Notes under the pieces: generated by a model | The model's database searches: none | What the model saw: the letters and a program-made list of their open reading frames with translations, nothing else | Told to the model about the DNA's origin: nothing | Shown here: positions 31,066 to 39,817 of the stretch, piece after piece | How positions within the stretch are numbered: position 1 is the first letter of the stretch | How the letters are laid out: each line of letters opens with the position of its first letter | Program-made: the position numbers and the translations under genes | From: Undibacterium sp. YM2 | GTDB taxonomy: Bacteria > Pseudomonadota > Gammaproteobacteria > Burkholderiales > Burkholderiaceae_D | Assembly (NCBI RefSeq): GCF_009937975.1 | Contig: NZ_AP018441.1 | Coordinates: 1,178,001-1,242,000 of the forward strand | Direction of reading: 5' to 3' | Length of the DNA stretch: 64,000 nucleotides

Positions 31066-31725
31066 CTACCTGAATATAACAGGCAATACACTCGCACAAA
31101 ACAGGGCTGCGGCGATATTGCACACAACCAGTTTGCGGGGCGCACTTAAATCTGGCTTCAAATCATCTGCGCGCATTTTTTCTTCCAGGGCTTTTGCTAT
31201 TTTTTCTGCGGTCTCTTCGCGGCTGCCTGAGCCAGCGGCAGGGTTACTTTCCAACACCCGGCCTATTACAGAAATAAAATCAAACTTTTGCAGCAATGAG
31301 CTAAAGACCAGCTTGTTGACGGCGGATTGCTCCCCCATTTTATTGAGTTGTTCGGTGATTTTTTCATGAATGGCCGCACTGGTGCTGCCTGCACTATGGG
31401 CTTTGTCCAGCAACTGTGGGTAGCTGTCGGTCAGTTTGCCAACGACGAACTGGCTCAGGTCAGTGCCATGGCGCTCTGCCAGAAAGTGCAGAGCAGCGGC
31501 AACACCCTGCTTTTTACCCACGAAGAAATACAGGATGGGGGCCAGCAAGGTCGTCACGCAAAGCAATAATAATGGCAAGCCGCTATGGCCCCTGCCAGCC
31601 CAACTGGTAAACAACAATAATAAAACCATGTTCAAGAACACCCCGAAGGCTGTGTAACCGATGAGGCGTGAAGTGACTTTTACGCCAGCCAGGGCGCTTA
31701 CATTCAAGATGGTTTTGATTGCCAT
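31066..31725 (-). CDS. Membrane protein, unknown
   Basis: 219 residues from ATG 31725 (MAIKTILNVSALAG); an earlier ATG at 31767 is possible. Two hydrophobic hairpin segments (about 22-45 and 50-75), a basic turn GKKQGVAAALHFLAERHGTDL, a polar helical centre with Ser/Glu/Lys-rich GSGSREETAEKIAKALEEK, and a C-terminal membrane helix (about 196-216). No family is recognised. It stands alone, convergent with the repeat element and downstream of the LysE gene on the same strand. Confidence 0.55.
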   Translation of the reverse strand: MAIKTILNVSALAGVKVTSRLIGYTAFGVFLNMVLLLLFTSWAGRGHSGLPLLLLCVTTLLAPILYFFVGKKQGVAAALHFLAERHGTDLSQFVVGKLTDSYPQLLDKAHSAGSTSAAIHEKITEQLNKMGEQSAVNKLVFSSLLQKFDFISVIGRVLESNPAAGSGSREETAEKIAKALEEKMRADDLKPDLSAPRKLVVCNIAAALFCASVLPVIFR

Positions 31726-31830
31726 AGGGGCGGATATTTCCTGTAAGAGGGCGAGAATTGCCCTCATTGGTTAGTCTATGGCGGTAAATCATAGCATACA
31801 GATAACAGTGCCCCCTGAAATGCTTTGCCG

Positions 31831-32454
31831 CTAGCGTGTCATTAGCAATAAACGCAAGGCCAGCAGGGACAGTACCGCCGCCAGTATGCGTGCCTGCAAT
31901 TTGGCGACTTTGGCGTGGCGCATCAAGGTCTGGCGTATCACATGGCCAAAACTGCTGAGCAGGCTATGGAATACAGTGCTGATGATGGTCAGTGTTAAAC
32001 CCAGTAGCAATAATTGCTGCGTGACCATGCCTGCTTGTGCATCGACAAATTGTGGCAGGAACACCATGAAGAATAACAAGGCCTTGGGATTGAGCAGGCT
32101 GTTCAGGCAAGACCGGGCAAAAACTGTGCGTAACGCCACTGCCTGAGCCGTAGCTGGTATTGCTGAAGCAGGATTACGCAGGGCCTTGTAAGCCATCCAC
32201 AGCAAATACATTGCGCCCGCATAGCGTATCAAGTCAAACGATGGTGGCCATGCCGTGATGATGGCGGTGATGCCGCAGGCGGTCAGCAGCGTCAGAATGA
32301 TGTCTGCCGCACCTATGCCCAGGGCAGCAGCGACACCGCCACGCACACCATATTGCATGCCGCAAGTCATGACAAAGGCCATGTTAGGGCCGGGCGAACA
32401 TAGCAAGAGCAAAACTGCAATGCTGAAGGTGGCGAGAGTACTCAAGCTGATCAT
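31831..32454 (-). CDS. LysE/RhtB family amino-acid exporter
   Basis: 207 residues with six membrane segments. RhtB family marks: LLLCSPGPNMAFVMTCGMQYGVRGG, AALGIGAADIILTLLTACG, LIRYAGAMYLLWMAYKALR, and FARSCLNSLLNPKALLFFMVFLPQF. These proteins export amino acids such as homoserine, threonine or lysine. The gene is divergent from a MocR-type regulator with a 98-base gap, which probably controls it. The C-terminal half is typical; no truncation is seen. Confidence 0.92.
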   Translation of the reverse strand: MISLSTLATFSIAVLLLLCSPGPNMAFVMTCGMQYGVRGGVAAALGIGAADIILTLLTACGITAIITAWPPSFDLIRYAGAMYLLWMAYKALRNPASAIPATAQAVALRTVFARSCLNSLLNPKALLFFMVFLPQFVDAQAGMVTQQLLLLGLTLTIISTVFHSLLSSFGHVIRQTLMRHAKVAKLQARILAAVLSLLALRLLLMTR

Positions 32455-32552
32455 GGTGGCTTCCTGGTGATTGCTGAAAAGATGCAGGCAGTGTAGTCTC
32501 TTGATCTGATACAGTAAAAAAATTGTTCTAGATACTTTCTTGCTGCTATTTT

Positions 32553-33878
32553 ATGGCCCTGGCTCGCTACAAATCCATCGTTGATGATTATGCTACCCGC
32601 ATACGCAGCGGCAAATTACGTCCCGGTGCGCAATTGCCTACCCTGCGTAAACTCATGAAGGAACATGGCATTGCCCTGGCCACGGCCTCACGCGTTTATG
32701 CCGAACTGGAAGCACATGGCCTGGTTGCGTGCGAAATGGGGCGTGGCACTTTTGTACGCGATACCAGCCTGCCGCGCGGCCTGGGGCTGGAGCAGCAGAC
32801 TTTGCAAACTGGTGCGGTAGATCTGATTTTCAATTATCCCTGTCTGCCAGGCCAGGATGAAATGTTGCGCGAAGGCTTGCGCGCTATCGCCAGTTCCGGC
32901 GACCTCGATGCTTTATTGCATGCGGCACCACAAGGTGGTCGCCCGCATGAACGGCAGATTATTGCCCTGCATTTACGCAATCGCGGCTTGCGTCTTCCCG
33001 TTGAACAGGTGCTCATCGTTAATGGCGCACAGCAGGCGCTGGCGGTGACGGTGCTGGCCTTGCTGGCACCCGGCGACATCCTGGTCATGGATGCGCTGAC
33101 TTTCCCCGGCATGAAAACCCTGGCGCAATCAGCACGGCTGGATGTGGAAGCCTTGCCGCTGGCAGAAGGTAAATTGAACTTGCCAGCCCTGGCGGCGCTG
33201 TGCAAACGGCGTCCAGTGCGTGCCGTGTATGTGATGCCCACCATGCATAATCCCATGGGCACGGTGATGACAGATGCAGAACGCCAGCAGCTTGCCCAAC
33301 TGGCGCAAAAGCATCAATTCTTGATCATCGAAGATGGGGCTTATGCCTTTCTGGCAGAACCTGCACCCAAGCCTGTGTTTACTTATGCGCCTGAACAGAC
33401 GGTGTATATTTCCGGCCTGTCAAAAAGCGTGGCATCGGGTTTGCGCATAGGCATGCTGGCTGCGCCGCCAGCATGGATACCTGCGCTGGAAACAGCAATA
33501 CGCGTCACCTCAGGTAATACACCCTCATTGATGATCGCCCTGGCTTGCCGTTGGATAGAATCTGGTGTTGTCGATGAACTGGAAACAAGAAAGCGCAAGG
33601 ACGCCAGGCAAAGGCAGAAGCTGGCCCGAGCAGCGCTGCATGCTTGCATGCTGACAGCGCATCCCTCTTCTTATTATTTGTGGTTGAGTTTGCCTGACAC
33701 TTTGCGGGCAGAACAAGTTGCCACAGCGTTGGCAGAGCAGGGCATTATGGTGGCAACCGCCGATGCTTTCAACGCAGGATTAACTGCGCCACAGGCTTTG
33801 CGGCTGGCGATAGGATCGGTTCCGCTGGATGTACTTGAACAGGCACTGACAAAGATAAATGAGGCATGCTGGCCTTAG
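32553..33878 (+). CDS. MocR-type PLP-dependent transcriptional regulator
   Basis: 441 residues. An N-terminal GntR winged helix (about 1-70: GAQLPTLRKLMKEHGIALATASRVYAELEAHGLV) is joined to an aminotransferase class I/II domain (about 95-440). Aminotransferase marks are the NPMGTVM loop, FLIIEDGAYAFLAEPAP, and the PLP Lys in YISGLSKSVASGLRIG. MocR regulators sense an amine or amino acid through the PLP domain. The divergent LysE-type exporter 98 bases away is the likely target. The start ATG 32553 has no clear ribosome site, and the protein could be translated from a short leader. Confidence 0.9.
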   Translation: MALARYKSIVDDYATRIRSGKLRPGAQLPTLRKLMKEHGIALATASRVYAELEAHGLVACEMGRGTFVRDTSLPRGLGLEQQTLQTGAVDLIFNYPCLPGQDEMLREGLRAIASSGDLDALLHAAPQGGRPHERQIIALHLRNRGLRLPVEQVLIVNGAQQALAVTVLALLAPGDILVMDALTFPGMKTLAQSARLDVEALPLAEGKLNLPALAALCKRRPVRAVYVMPTMHNPMGTVMTDAERQQLAQLAQKHQFLIIEDGAYAFLAEPAPKPVFTYAPEQTVYISGLSKSVASGLRIGMLAAPPAWIPALETAIRVTSGNTPSLMIALACRWIESGVVDELETRKRKDARQRQKLARAALHACMLTAHPSSYYLWLSLPDTLRAEQVATALAEQGIMVATADAFNAGLTAPQALRLAIGSVPLDVLEQALTKINEACWP

Positions 33879-33898
33879 CGAGCCTTAAGCACTGTGAT

Positions 33899-34423
33899 TT
33901 AACGCGCAGGAAATTTTTTCATCTCGCTAATTTTTACCTGCATACCATGTCCTGTGGGTAAGCCTGTCAGGCATTGCGCGACCGTGACATGTTTTTGACT
34001 GGCTTTGATTTCACCACAGGACAGGCCCTTAGTGGTTTCAAAAACCTGCGTCTTGCCAAGATAGTAGGTATTGCAGAAATCGACATCATGCCCGGGTGAC
34101 ATGAATTGGCGCACAACTGCCTTGTCCAGGGTTTTTATACGCCCTTTGTAAGTTTCAATACCATGATCATAGTAGGATCGTATGTATTCCACTTCCTGTA
34201 GGGGCTGGGCTGTGAACAAGGCAAAGTATTTGGCCGAGATGCGGGTTTCTTCCAGTTCTTTTACGGAATAATCCCCGCCTTTTATCTTTTGTTCTATCAA
34301 TGGCAGGGCAGAGGAGCAACTGAGAACTTTCATTTCCACATAAACGGGAATGTCGGCTATATCTTCGGCTCGGCCAGGTGCAGCAATTGCCAACATCAGC
34401 ACGGACAGAATCAGTGATTTCAA
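33899..34423 (-). CDS. Secreted protein, unknown
   Basis: 174 residues with a signal peptide (MKSLILSVLMLAIAAPGRAE, cleavage near 19-20). The mature part has four Cys (VLSCSS, DFCNTYYL, GLSCGEIK and AQCLTG), which could form two disulphides in the periplasm. It is mixed alpha/beta by eye and has no domain I recognise. It is 22 bases downstream of amiC on the same strand, so it could be the last gene of the tsaE-amiC transcript, but no functional link is evident. Confidence 0.6.
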   Translation of the reverse strand: MKSLILSVLMLAIAAPGRAEDIADIPVYVEMKVLSCSSALPLIEQKIKGGDYSVKELEETRISAKYFALFTAQPLQEVEYIRSYYDHGIETYKGRIKTLDKAVVRQFMSPGHDVDFCNTYYLGKTQVFETTKGLSCGEIKASQKHVTVAQCLTGLPTGHGMQVKISEMKKFPAR

Positions 34424-34445
34424 TTGTTACCACCCATTGATATTC

Positions 34446-35891
34446 TCAGGTCATACGGTTTTTAGCCAGCGGCGGGTTCTTGGAAAAATATTTCTTGATA
34501 CCCTTCATGACTGCATCTGCCAGTTGATCCTGGTAGGCATTGTCGGTCAGCTTGGCTTCTTCTTCCGGGTTGGAGATGAAGGCGGTTTCTATCAAGATGC
34601 TGGGAATGTCAGGTGCTTTTAATACGGCAAAGCCAGCCTGTTCAACTGAGCCCTTGTGCAATCTGTTGATGCCGCTGATTTCACTAAGCACGACCTTGCC
34701 CAGCTTGAGGCTGTCATTGATTTGCGCCGTCGTTGATAAATCGAGCAAGACGCTGGCCAACTGCTTGTCATGGGTCTTGATATTGACGCCACCGATGAGG
34801 TCGGCAGCATTTTCTTTATCTGCCAGCCAGCGGGCGGCGGTCGAGCTCGCCCCTTTTTCTGACAGGATAAATACCGATGAACCGCGTGCGCTGGAATTGA
34901 CAAAGGCATCTGCATGCACGGACATGAACAGATCAGCCTGCACGGCGCGGGCTTTTTGTACCCGGACATTCAGCGGCACAAAGTAATCTGAATCGCGGGT
35001 CAGCATGACGCGCATATTGGGATGCTGCTCTATCTTGGCCTTGAGGCGTTTGGCAATCGCCAGCACCACATCTTTTTCACGGCTGCCGCCACGGCCTATG
35101 GCACCTGGGTCTTCACCGCCATGACCAGGGTCGATGGCGATGGTGATCATGCGCGTCAGCTGTACCGGTTTTTCCTGCTTTTCTATGGCTGGCGCACCGG
35201 GTTTGATTTCTGGTTGCGGATCGAGCTTGATTTCTGGCTTGGGCTCCACTTTGGGTTCGGTTTTGCCCGCGAGTATATCGGCAGGGTTTGCCGTAGCTAC
35301 CGGTGCCTGGTTGATGGCACCGGGTTCCTTGTTCCATTCGCCTTTTTCTATCAAGGCCGCGAGCGGGTCTGTTGGATTGGCAGGGTAAAGATCGAATACC
35401 AGCCTGTGCTTGTAATTACCCACTGGTGGCAGGGTAAATACCTGCGGGCTGACTTCTTCTTTGAGGTCGAACACCAGACGCACGACGTTGGGGCGGTTCT
35501 GGCCCACGCGCACTTGTTTGATGTAGGGGTCATTCGACTTGATCTTGGCGACCAGTTCCTTGAGCTTGGCATTGAGCTCCAGGCCTTCGATATCGACAAA
35601 CAGGCGATACGGGTCTTTCAGCACAAAATGATTGGTTTTGAGCTCACTGTCATTTTCCAGCGTAACGCGGGTATAGTCTTCTGCCGGCCAGACGCGCACG
35701 GCTAGTATCTGTGCCGCCCTGGCAGCAGGTGCCAGGACTGAGAGCAGCAGGGTACCGCCTGCCTTGAGCAGGACGCGGCGTTTTTGGGTGCGCGCTATAG
35801 TACTGGTGGCAGCACCAGTGGCAGTACCTGGCGTACTTTCAGGCTTTTCAGCGTTTACAGATTCGGGGCGAACTTGAGTGATGCGAGACAT
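34446..35891 (-). CDS. amiC: N-acetylmuramoyl-L-alanine amidase with AMIN domain
   Basis: 481 residues. A twin-arginine-type signal (QKRRVLLKAGGTLLLSVL, about 32-60) suggests Tat export, as for E. coli AmiC. An AMIN domain (about 64-165; AVRVWPAEDYTRVTLENDS) targets septum or peptidoglycan. A Lys/Pro/Glu-repeat linker (about 215-240) precedes the Amidase_3 catalytic domain (about 247-470) with zinc ligands in IAIDPGHGGEDPG, the Glu in GSREKDVV and the His in FMSVHADAF, and ILIETAFISNPEEE near the end. It cleaves septal peptidoglycan for daughter-cell separation. Its start overlaps the end of tsaE by 37 bases. Confidence 0.94.
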   Translation of the reverse strand: MSRITQVRPESVNAEKPESTPGTATGAATSTIARTQKRRVLLKAGGTLLLSVLAPAARAAQILAVRVWPAEDYTRVTLENDSELKTNHFVLKDPYRLFVDIEGLELNAKLKELVAKIKSNDPYIKQVRVGQNRPNVVRLVFDLKEEVSPQVFTLPPVGNYKHRLVFDLYPANPTDPLAALIEKGEWNKEPGAINQAPVATANPADILAGKTEPKVEPKPEIKLDPQPEIKPGAPAIEKQEKPVQLTRMITIAIDPGHGGEDPGAIGRGGSREKDVVLAIAKRLKAKIEQHPNMRVMLTRDSDYFVPLNVRVQKARAVQADLFMSVHADAFVNSSARGSSVFILSEKGASSTAARWLADKENAADLIGGVNIKTHDKQLASVLLDLSTTAQINDSLKLGKVVLSEISGINRLHKGSVEQAGFAVLKAPDIPSILIETAFISNPEEEAKLTDNAYQDQLADAVMKGIKKYFSKNPPLAKNRMT

Positions 35892-36340
35892 GCGATACCT
35901 TTAGCAGACAACGCGTGCAATTCTACCTCACGACCGTCACCGGCGACGTGCAAAAATACATTCAAATCGGGTTCTGGCAGCACGCCGTCGGCTTTTTCTG
36001 GCCATTCAACGACGCAGATATTGCTGTCATTAAACTCTTCCCTGAAGCCTGCCTCGGCAAATTCATCTGCACTGATCATGCGATACAGGTCAAAATGCAT
36101 GATGGTGACAGCCTGGCCCTTGATGCTGACCTGGTAAGGTTCGGCCAGGGTATACGTAGGGCTTTTGACGTTGCCGCTATGGCCTGCGGCATGGATCATG
36201 GCACGGGTCAGGGCAGTCTTGCCTGCACCGAGGTCGCCATGCAAAAAGATACTCATGCCCGGTGTCAGCGCATGCGCCAGGCATTTGCCCAGCGCCTGGG
36301 TAGCTGCTTCATCGGCGAGTGTGGTCTTATAATGTGACAT
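35855..36340 (-). CDS. tsaE: tRNA threonylcarbamoyladenosine biosynthesis ATPase TsaE
   Basis: 161 residues from ATG 36340; a TTG at 36349 in the same frame is an alternative with a better-placed AGGA. The P-loop is FLHGDLGAGKTALTRAMIH, with SPTYTLAEPYQ (switch region), HFDLYRMISADEFAEAGF, and the catalytic-site VVEWPEKADGVLPEPDL. TsaE is the ATPase that drives turnover of the TsaB-TsaD complex making t6A37 on ANN-decoding tRNAs. TsaD is at the far right of this window. The 3' end overlaps amiC, and queG diverges 79 bases away. Confidence 0.94.
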   Translation of the reverse strand: MSHYKTTLADEAATQALGKCLAHALTPGMSIFLHGDLGAGKTALTRAMIHAAGHSGNVKSPTYTLAEPYQVSIKGQAVTIMHFDLYRMISADEFAEAGFREEFNDSNICVVEWPEKADGVLPEPDLNVFLHVAGDGREVELHALSAKGIACLASLKFAPNL

Positions 36341-36419
36341 TTCCTGCAAAGTTCCTATTCATGAATCTGCCTAACATAGCACAACACCCTCAATCTGTGT
36401 ACTACAGAGGGGCGGGCTC

Positions 36420-37496
36420 GTGAGTCTGGACAGCACAGCCCTGGCCGACCTGGCAGGGCAAATACGCCTGTGGGGCAAGGAGCTGGGCTTTGCCGAGTTG
36501 CGCATAGGTGACGTCGATCTGTCACATATAGAAGGCAGCTTCGAGGCCTGGCTGGATGCTGGTTACCACGGCGAAATGGCCTACATGGCCAGCCATGGTA
36601 CCAAACGCACCCGTCCGGCGGAGCTGGTGCCAGGCACGGTCAGGGTGATTTCTGCCCGCATGAACTATCTGCCCAAGACAGAAAGCTGGCGTGCCGAAGA
36701 GCAGGGGCAGGCGGCAGACAAGGCAGTGATCTCCCTGTATGCGCGTGGCCGCGACTACCACAAAGTCTTGCGCACCCGCCTGCAACAACTGGCTGAACGC
36801 ATAGAAAAAGCCATAGGCCCGTTCGGTTACCGGGTCTTTACCGATTCTGCCCCTGTCATGGAAGTGGCGCTGGCGGCCAAGGCTGGCCTGGGCTGGCGTG
36901 GAAAACATAGTCTGTTACTCAGCCGCGAAGCTGGTTCGATGTTCTTTCTTGGTGAAATCCTGATCGACATCCCCTTGCCTGTTGATGAACCAGTCGGCCA
37001 GCACTGCGGGCAGTGCAGCGCCTGCATGGATGTCTGCCCGACCAAGGCCATCGTTGCACCATATACCGTCGATGCGCGCTTGTGCGTGTCTTACCTGACC
37101 ATTGAATTGCACGGCAGCGTACCGGTGGAATTGCGCCCTCTGATAGGTAACCGGGTATATGGCTGCGATGATTGCCAGTTGGTCTGCCCCTGGAACAAGT
37201 TTGCCCAGGCTGCTGCTGTCGATGATTTTTCGGTTCGCAATGGTCTCGACAATGCCCGCATGGTGCATTTGTTTGCCTGGACGGAAGAACAATTCCTGCG
37301 CATGCTGGAGGGGAGCCCTATACGACGCATAGGGCATGAGCGCTGGTTGCGTAATATTGCGGTTGGGCTGGGGAATGCGGCGGTCAGCATGCGGGGAGAT
37401 GCTGAGATCGTGGCGGCTTTACAGGCGCGGCTGGGTCATCCTTCTGAGATGGTGAGGGAGCATGTATTATGGGCGTTGAAACAGCATGGTAATTGA
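36420..37496 (+). CDS. queG: Epoxyqueuosine reductase
   Basis: 358 residues from GTG 36420 preceded by GAGGGGCGGG. QueG is cobalamin-dependent and reduces epoxyqueuosine to queuosine in tRNA. Two ferredoxin-type clusters are visible: CGQCSACMDVCPTKA with a further Cys in ARLCVSYLTIE, and GCDDCQLVCPWNKF. The N-terminal DUF1730 part includes YHGEMAYMASHGTKRTRP and the SLYARGRDYHKVLR segment; the C-terminal HEAT-like part ends VREHVLWALKQHGN. It is divergent from tsaE; the three-gene queG-tsaE-amiC cluster is common in Burkholderiales. Confidence 0.95.
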   Translation: MSLDSTALADLAGQIRLWGKELGFAELRIGDVDLSHIEGSFEAWLDAGYHGEMAYMASHGTKRTRPAELVPGTVRVISARMNYLPKTESWRAEEQGQAADKAVISLYARGRDYHKVLRTRLQQLAERIEKAIGPFGYRVFTDSAPVMEVALAAKAGLGWRGKHSLLLSREAGSMFFLGEILIDIPLPVDEPVGQHCGQCSACMDVCPTKAIVAPYTVDARLCVSYLTIELHGSVPVELRPLIGNRVYGCDDCQLVCPWNKFAQAAAVDDFSVRNGLDNARMVHLFAWTEEQFLRMLEGSPIRRIGHERWLRNIAVGLGNAAVSMRGDAEIVAALQARLGHPSEMVREHVLWALKQHGN

Positions 37497-37544
37497 ATTG
37501 CTTATCACCACTGTGACTCAAAATGAAGTGAAAACCCTAAAATC

Positions 37545-38231
37545 ATGAACCTGAATATAAAACGCCTGCTAGTTATTGGACTGCTGCTAATTGGTTCATT
37601 GATCGGGGTGCTGCTATTGAATTTGAATAAACAGAAAGCTGAACAGGAGCGGCTACGTTATACGATAGAAGGTGAATTAACCTTGGATAAAGTTGCCGAG
37701 TTCGAAAAGCAGCTCAAAGCCCATCCTGATATCAATGAACTGGAACTGCGCAGCTCCATAGGATCTGGCAGTTCGGCAGGGATTATTATTAATAGAATGT
37801 ATGCATTAATTGATGCCCGACAAATGCGTACGTTCGCAAGAGGGCAATGCGCATCTGCTTGTGCTTTTGTATTCTTATATGGTTACGAGCGTACTTTGCT
37901 GCCACCACAAAACACAAACATATCTACCCACCTGATGGTGCATGCCGGGAGAAGTAACACTACCGGAGAAATCAATTACGGCGAAACCGACAGGGACTTT
38001 AATAAAATTATTGCACGCAGTAATGGCAAGCTGAACATGGCTTTCCTGGAGAAGGTATATGATGCAAAAAACAAAGGTGGAGGATTGTATTTCGTGCGTG
38101 ATGGCGAAGTGACTGTGGCAGGTAGAGAATATGTCTTCTTCTGTACTGGAGAAGAACTGAAAAGTAAAAAACCTTGTGAGCCGTATAAGGGTATCAAGCT
38201 TGAAGACCTTGGAATAAAAATAGCTCAGTAG
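37545..38231 (+). CDS. ClpP-fold-like membrane-anchored protein (paralogue of 18714 gene)
   Basis: 228 residues. One N-terminal membrane segment (about 7-27) without an evident cleavage site, then a domain like the protein at 18714-19409: strand LRYTIEGELTLDKVAEFEKQL, a Gly/Ser-rich SSIGSGSSAG in place of the SPGG oxyanion motif, RGQCASACAFVFLYG with Ser104 between two Cys, and HLMVHAGR with candidate His129/His133. The shared C-x-S-A-C motif is the best link between the two. Activity is unproven; the weak oxyanion motif could mean different chemistry or none. It stands alone after queG. Confidence 0.6.
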   Translation: MNLNIKRLLVIGLLLIGSLIGVLLLNLNKQKAEQERLRYTIEGELTLDKVAEFEKQLKAHPDINELELRSSIGSGSSAGIIINRMYALIDARQMRTFARGQCASACAFVFLYGYERTLLPPQNTNISTHLMVHAGRSNTTGEINYGETDRDFNKIIARSNGKLNMAFLEKVYDAKNKGGGLYFVRDGEVTVAGREYVFFCTGEELKSKKPCEPYKGIKLEDLGIKIAQ

Positions 38232-38276
38232 TACAGCCTGGCAAGCTAGCTTGGTAAACAGGATTATTAATGAGCG

Positions 38277-39167
38277 CTAGCGCACCAAACTCAACCATAC
38301 CGGCAAAGTCAGCACCGACAACACCGTGCTGGCAGAAATCAGAAATGCCACGAATGGCCCGTTGCCGCCCATGCGTGCTGCGAGTACATAAGCACTCGAT
38401 GCGGTAGGCAGGGCGCAAAAGACGACGGCGATTTGCAATTGCAGCGGCGGCAATTCCAGCCAGCGGCCAAGGAACAGAGCGATCAGGGGCAGGGCCAGCA
38501 GTTTCACCGATAAAAAGTAGGTGGCTATACCCTTGGCCTCACGCAGGCCAGACAGGCGCATGCCAGCACCAACAGCGAGCAAGCCCAATGCGATTGAGGC
38601 ATTGCCCAGCCGCGACAGGGTAGCGGCAATACCTTCAGGCATGGGTATTTCCAGCACACTGAACAAGACACCGCTGGCGGTGCCGACGACCAGCGGGTTG
38701 CTGGCGATTTCTTTCATGAGTCTGCCGCTATTGTGTGCCAGTGCATACACCGCACCCATATTACAGAGCGGTACCAGAAAGCCTATCAACAAGGCCATCA
38801 GTGCGGTACCCTGGTCACCTGCGAGACGTGAGGCAATCGCCAGCGCGATGTAGGAATTGAAACGAAATGCGGTTTGCACACCCGATTCAAATATCCTGGG
38901 TGCCGTGGTAAACATGAACTTGGCCAGCCAGCCCAGCAACATACCGCAGGCGGTTGTGATCAGGGCGACTTGCAGCAAATGGCCAGTCGCATGCAAGTCA
39001 AAGCGAGTGCGCGATGTCGTATAAAACAGCAGGGCCGGGAACATGATGAAATAAACGATCTTTTCCACCCCGGCCCAAAAATGTCCGCCCCAGTGCGCAT
39101 GACGTGCCAGCAGAAAACCGATCAATATCAGGCTGAAGTCGGGGAAGAGCAGGGTGAAGATGGACAT
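38277..39167 (-). CDS. AEC (auxin efflux carrier) family transporter
   Basis: 296 residues, about ten membrane helices in two halves. AEC-family marks: FPDFSLILIGFLLARH at the N-terminus, FIMFPALLFYTTSRT, FRFNSYIALAIASRLAG, and the crossover region LVVGTASGVLFSVLEIPMP followed by LGNASIALGLLAVGAGM. Bacterial AEC proteins carry malate, malonate or other organic acids. It lies 18 bases downstream of the dctR-type gene on the same strand, so it is probably transcribed with the DctSR pair. That suggests a second C4-acid transporter under the same control. Confidence 0.85.
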   Translation of the reverse strand: MSIFTLLFPDFSLILIGFLLARHAHWGGHFWAGVEKIVYFIMFPALLFYTTSRTRFDLHATGHLLQVALITTACGMLLGWLAKFMFTTAPRIFESGVQTAFRFNSYIALAIASRLAGDQGTALMALLIGFLVPLCNMGAVYALAHNSGRLMKEIASNPLVVGTASGVLFSVLEIPMPEGIAATLSRLGNASIALGLLAVGAGMRLSGLREAKGIATYFLSVKLLALPLIALFLGRWLELPPLQLQIAVVFCALPTASSAYVLAARMGGNGPFVAFLISASTVLSVLTLPVWLSLVR

Positions 39168-39185
39168 CGGCTTTACTTCAATTAT

Positions 39186-39776
39186 TTACTTGAGCAAGCC
39201 CGCCAGCTCTACTGCAGTCTTGACCTGCATTTTGTCAAAGATATGGGCGCGGTGTACTTCCACCGTGCGCATGCTGATACCGAGCTGGTCGGCGATGACC
39301 TTGTTCATTTTTCCCAGCAAGATCAGGTCCAGCACTTCTTTTTCCCGGGCAGACAGGCTGGCAAGACGGTCATGGACCAGCGCGGCAGAACCTGCCTGGC
39401 GCGAGATGGCCAGGGCTTCCTGCACTCTGTCCATGAGCTTGTTGTCGTTGAAGGGTTTTTCAAAAAAATCAAAGGCACCGCGCTTCAGTGTATCTACTGC
39501 CATCGGTACATCGCCATGGCCAGTCAGGAAAATCACGGGCAGGCGTTTGGTCAATTGCCGGGCTGCCAGCATTTCAAACAGATTGATGCCGGTCAGGCCG
39601 GGCATGCGCACGTCCAGCAGGATGCAGTCGCCCTGGCTGTCAAAGATCAGGGGTTTGTCGAGGGCCAGCAGGAATTTTTCTGCACTCTCATAGCTGTGTG
39701 CGGCGATCTGCCTGGACCTGGCCAGCCATGATAAAGAGTCACGTATGACCTCTTCATCGTCAATAATATGTAGCAT
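39186..39776 (-). CDS. FixJ-type response regulator, DctR-like
   Basis: 196 residues. Receiver domain 1-120 with Asp8-Asp-Glu acid pocket (IIDDEEVIRDSL), phospho-acceptor Asp in DCILLDVRMPGLTG (about 52), FLTGHGDVPMAVDTLKRGAFDFFEKPF (switch region and Lys). LuxR-type helix-turn-helix at about 138-190: LSAREKEVLDLILLGKMNKVIADQL, then TVEVHRAHIFDKM. Together with the sensor kinase upstream it matches the DctS-DctR pair of Rhodobacter that induces the C4-dicarboxylate TRAP transporter. The dctP gene diverges from the kinase, which supports this. Confidence 0.85.
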   Translation of the reverse strand: MLHIIDDEEVIRDSLSWLARSRQIAAHSYESAEKFLLALDKPLIFDSQGDCILLDVRMPGLTGINLFEMLAARQLTKRLPVIFLTGHGDVPMAVDTLKRGAFDFFEKPFNDNKLMDRVQEALAISRQAGSAALVHDRLASLSAREKEVLDLILLGKMNKVIADQLGISMRTVEVHRAHIFDKMQVKTAVELAGLLK

Positions 39777-39817
39777 GGTATCTCCCGTTTTTTGTGTGGC
39801 GCATTATGTATTTCTTG

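Noticed and set aside
35022..35705. Plus-strand open frame of 227 codons antisense to amiC
   Set aside because: amiC has clear AMIN and amidase motifs there; the antisense translation is Phe/Gly-rich noise.
38874..39731. Plus-strand open frame of 285 codons across the AEC and dctR genes
   Set aside because: Overlaps two well supported genes on the other strand; no family features.
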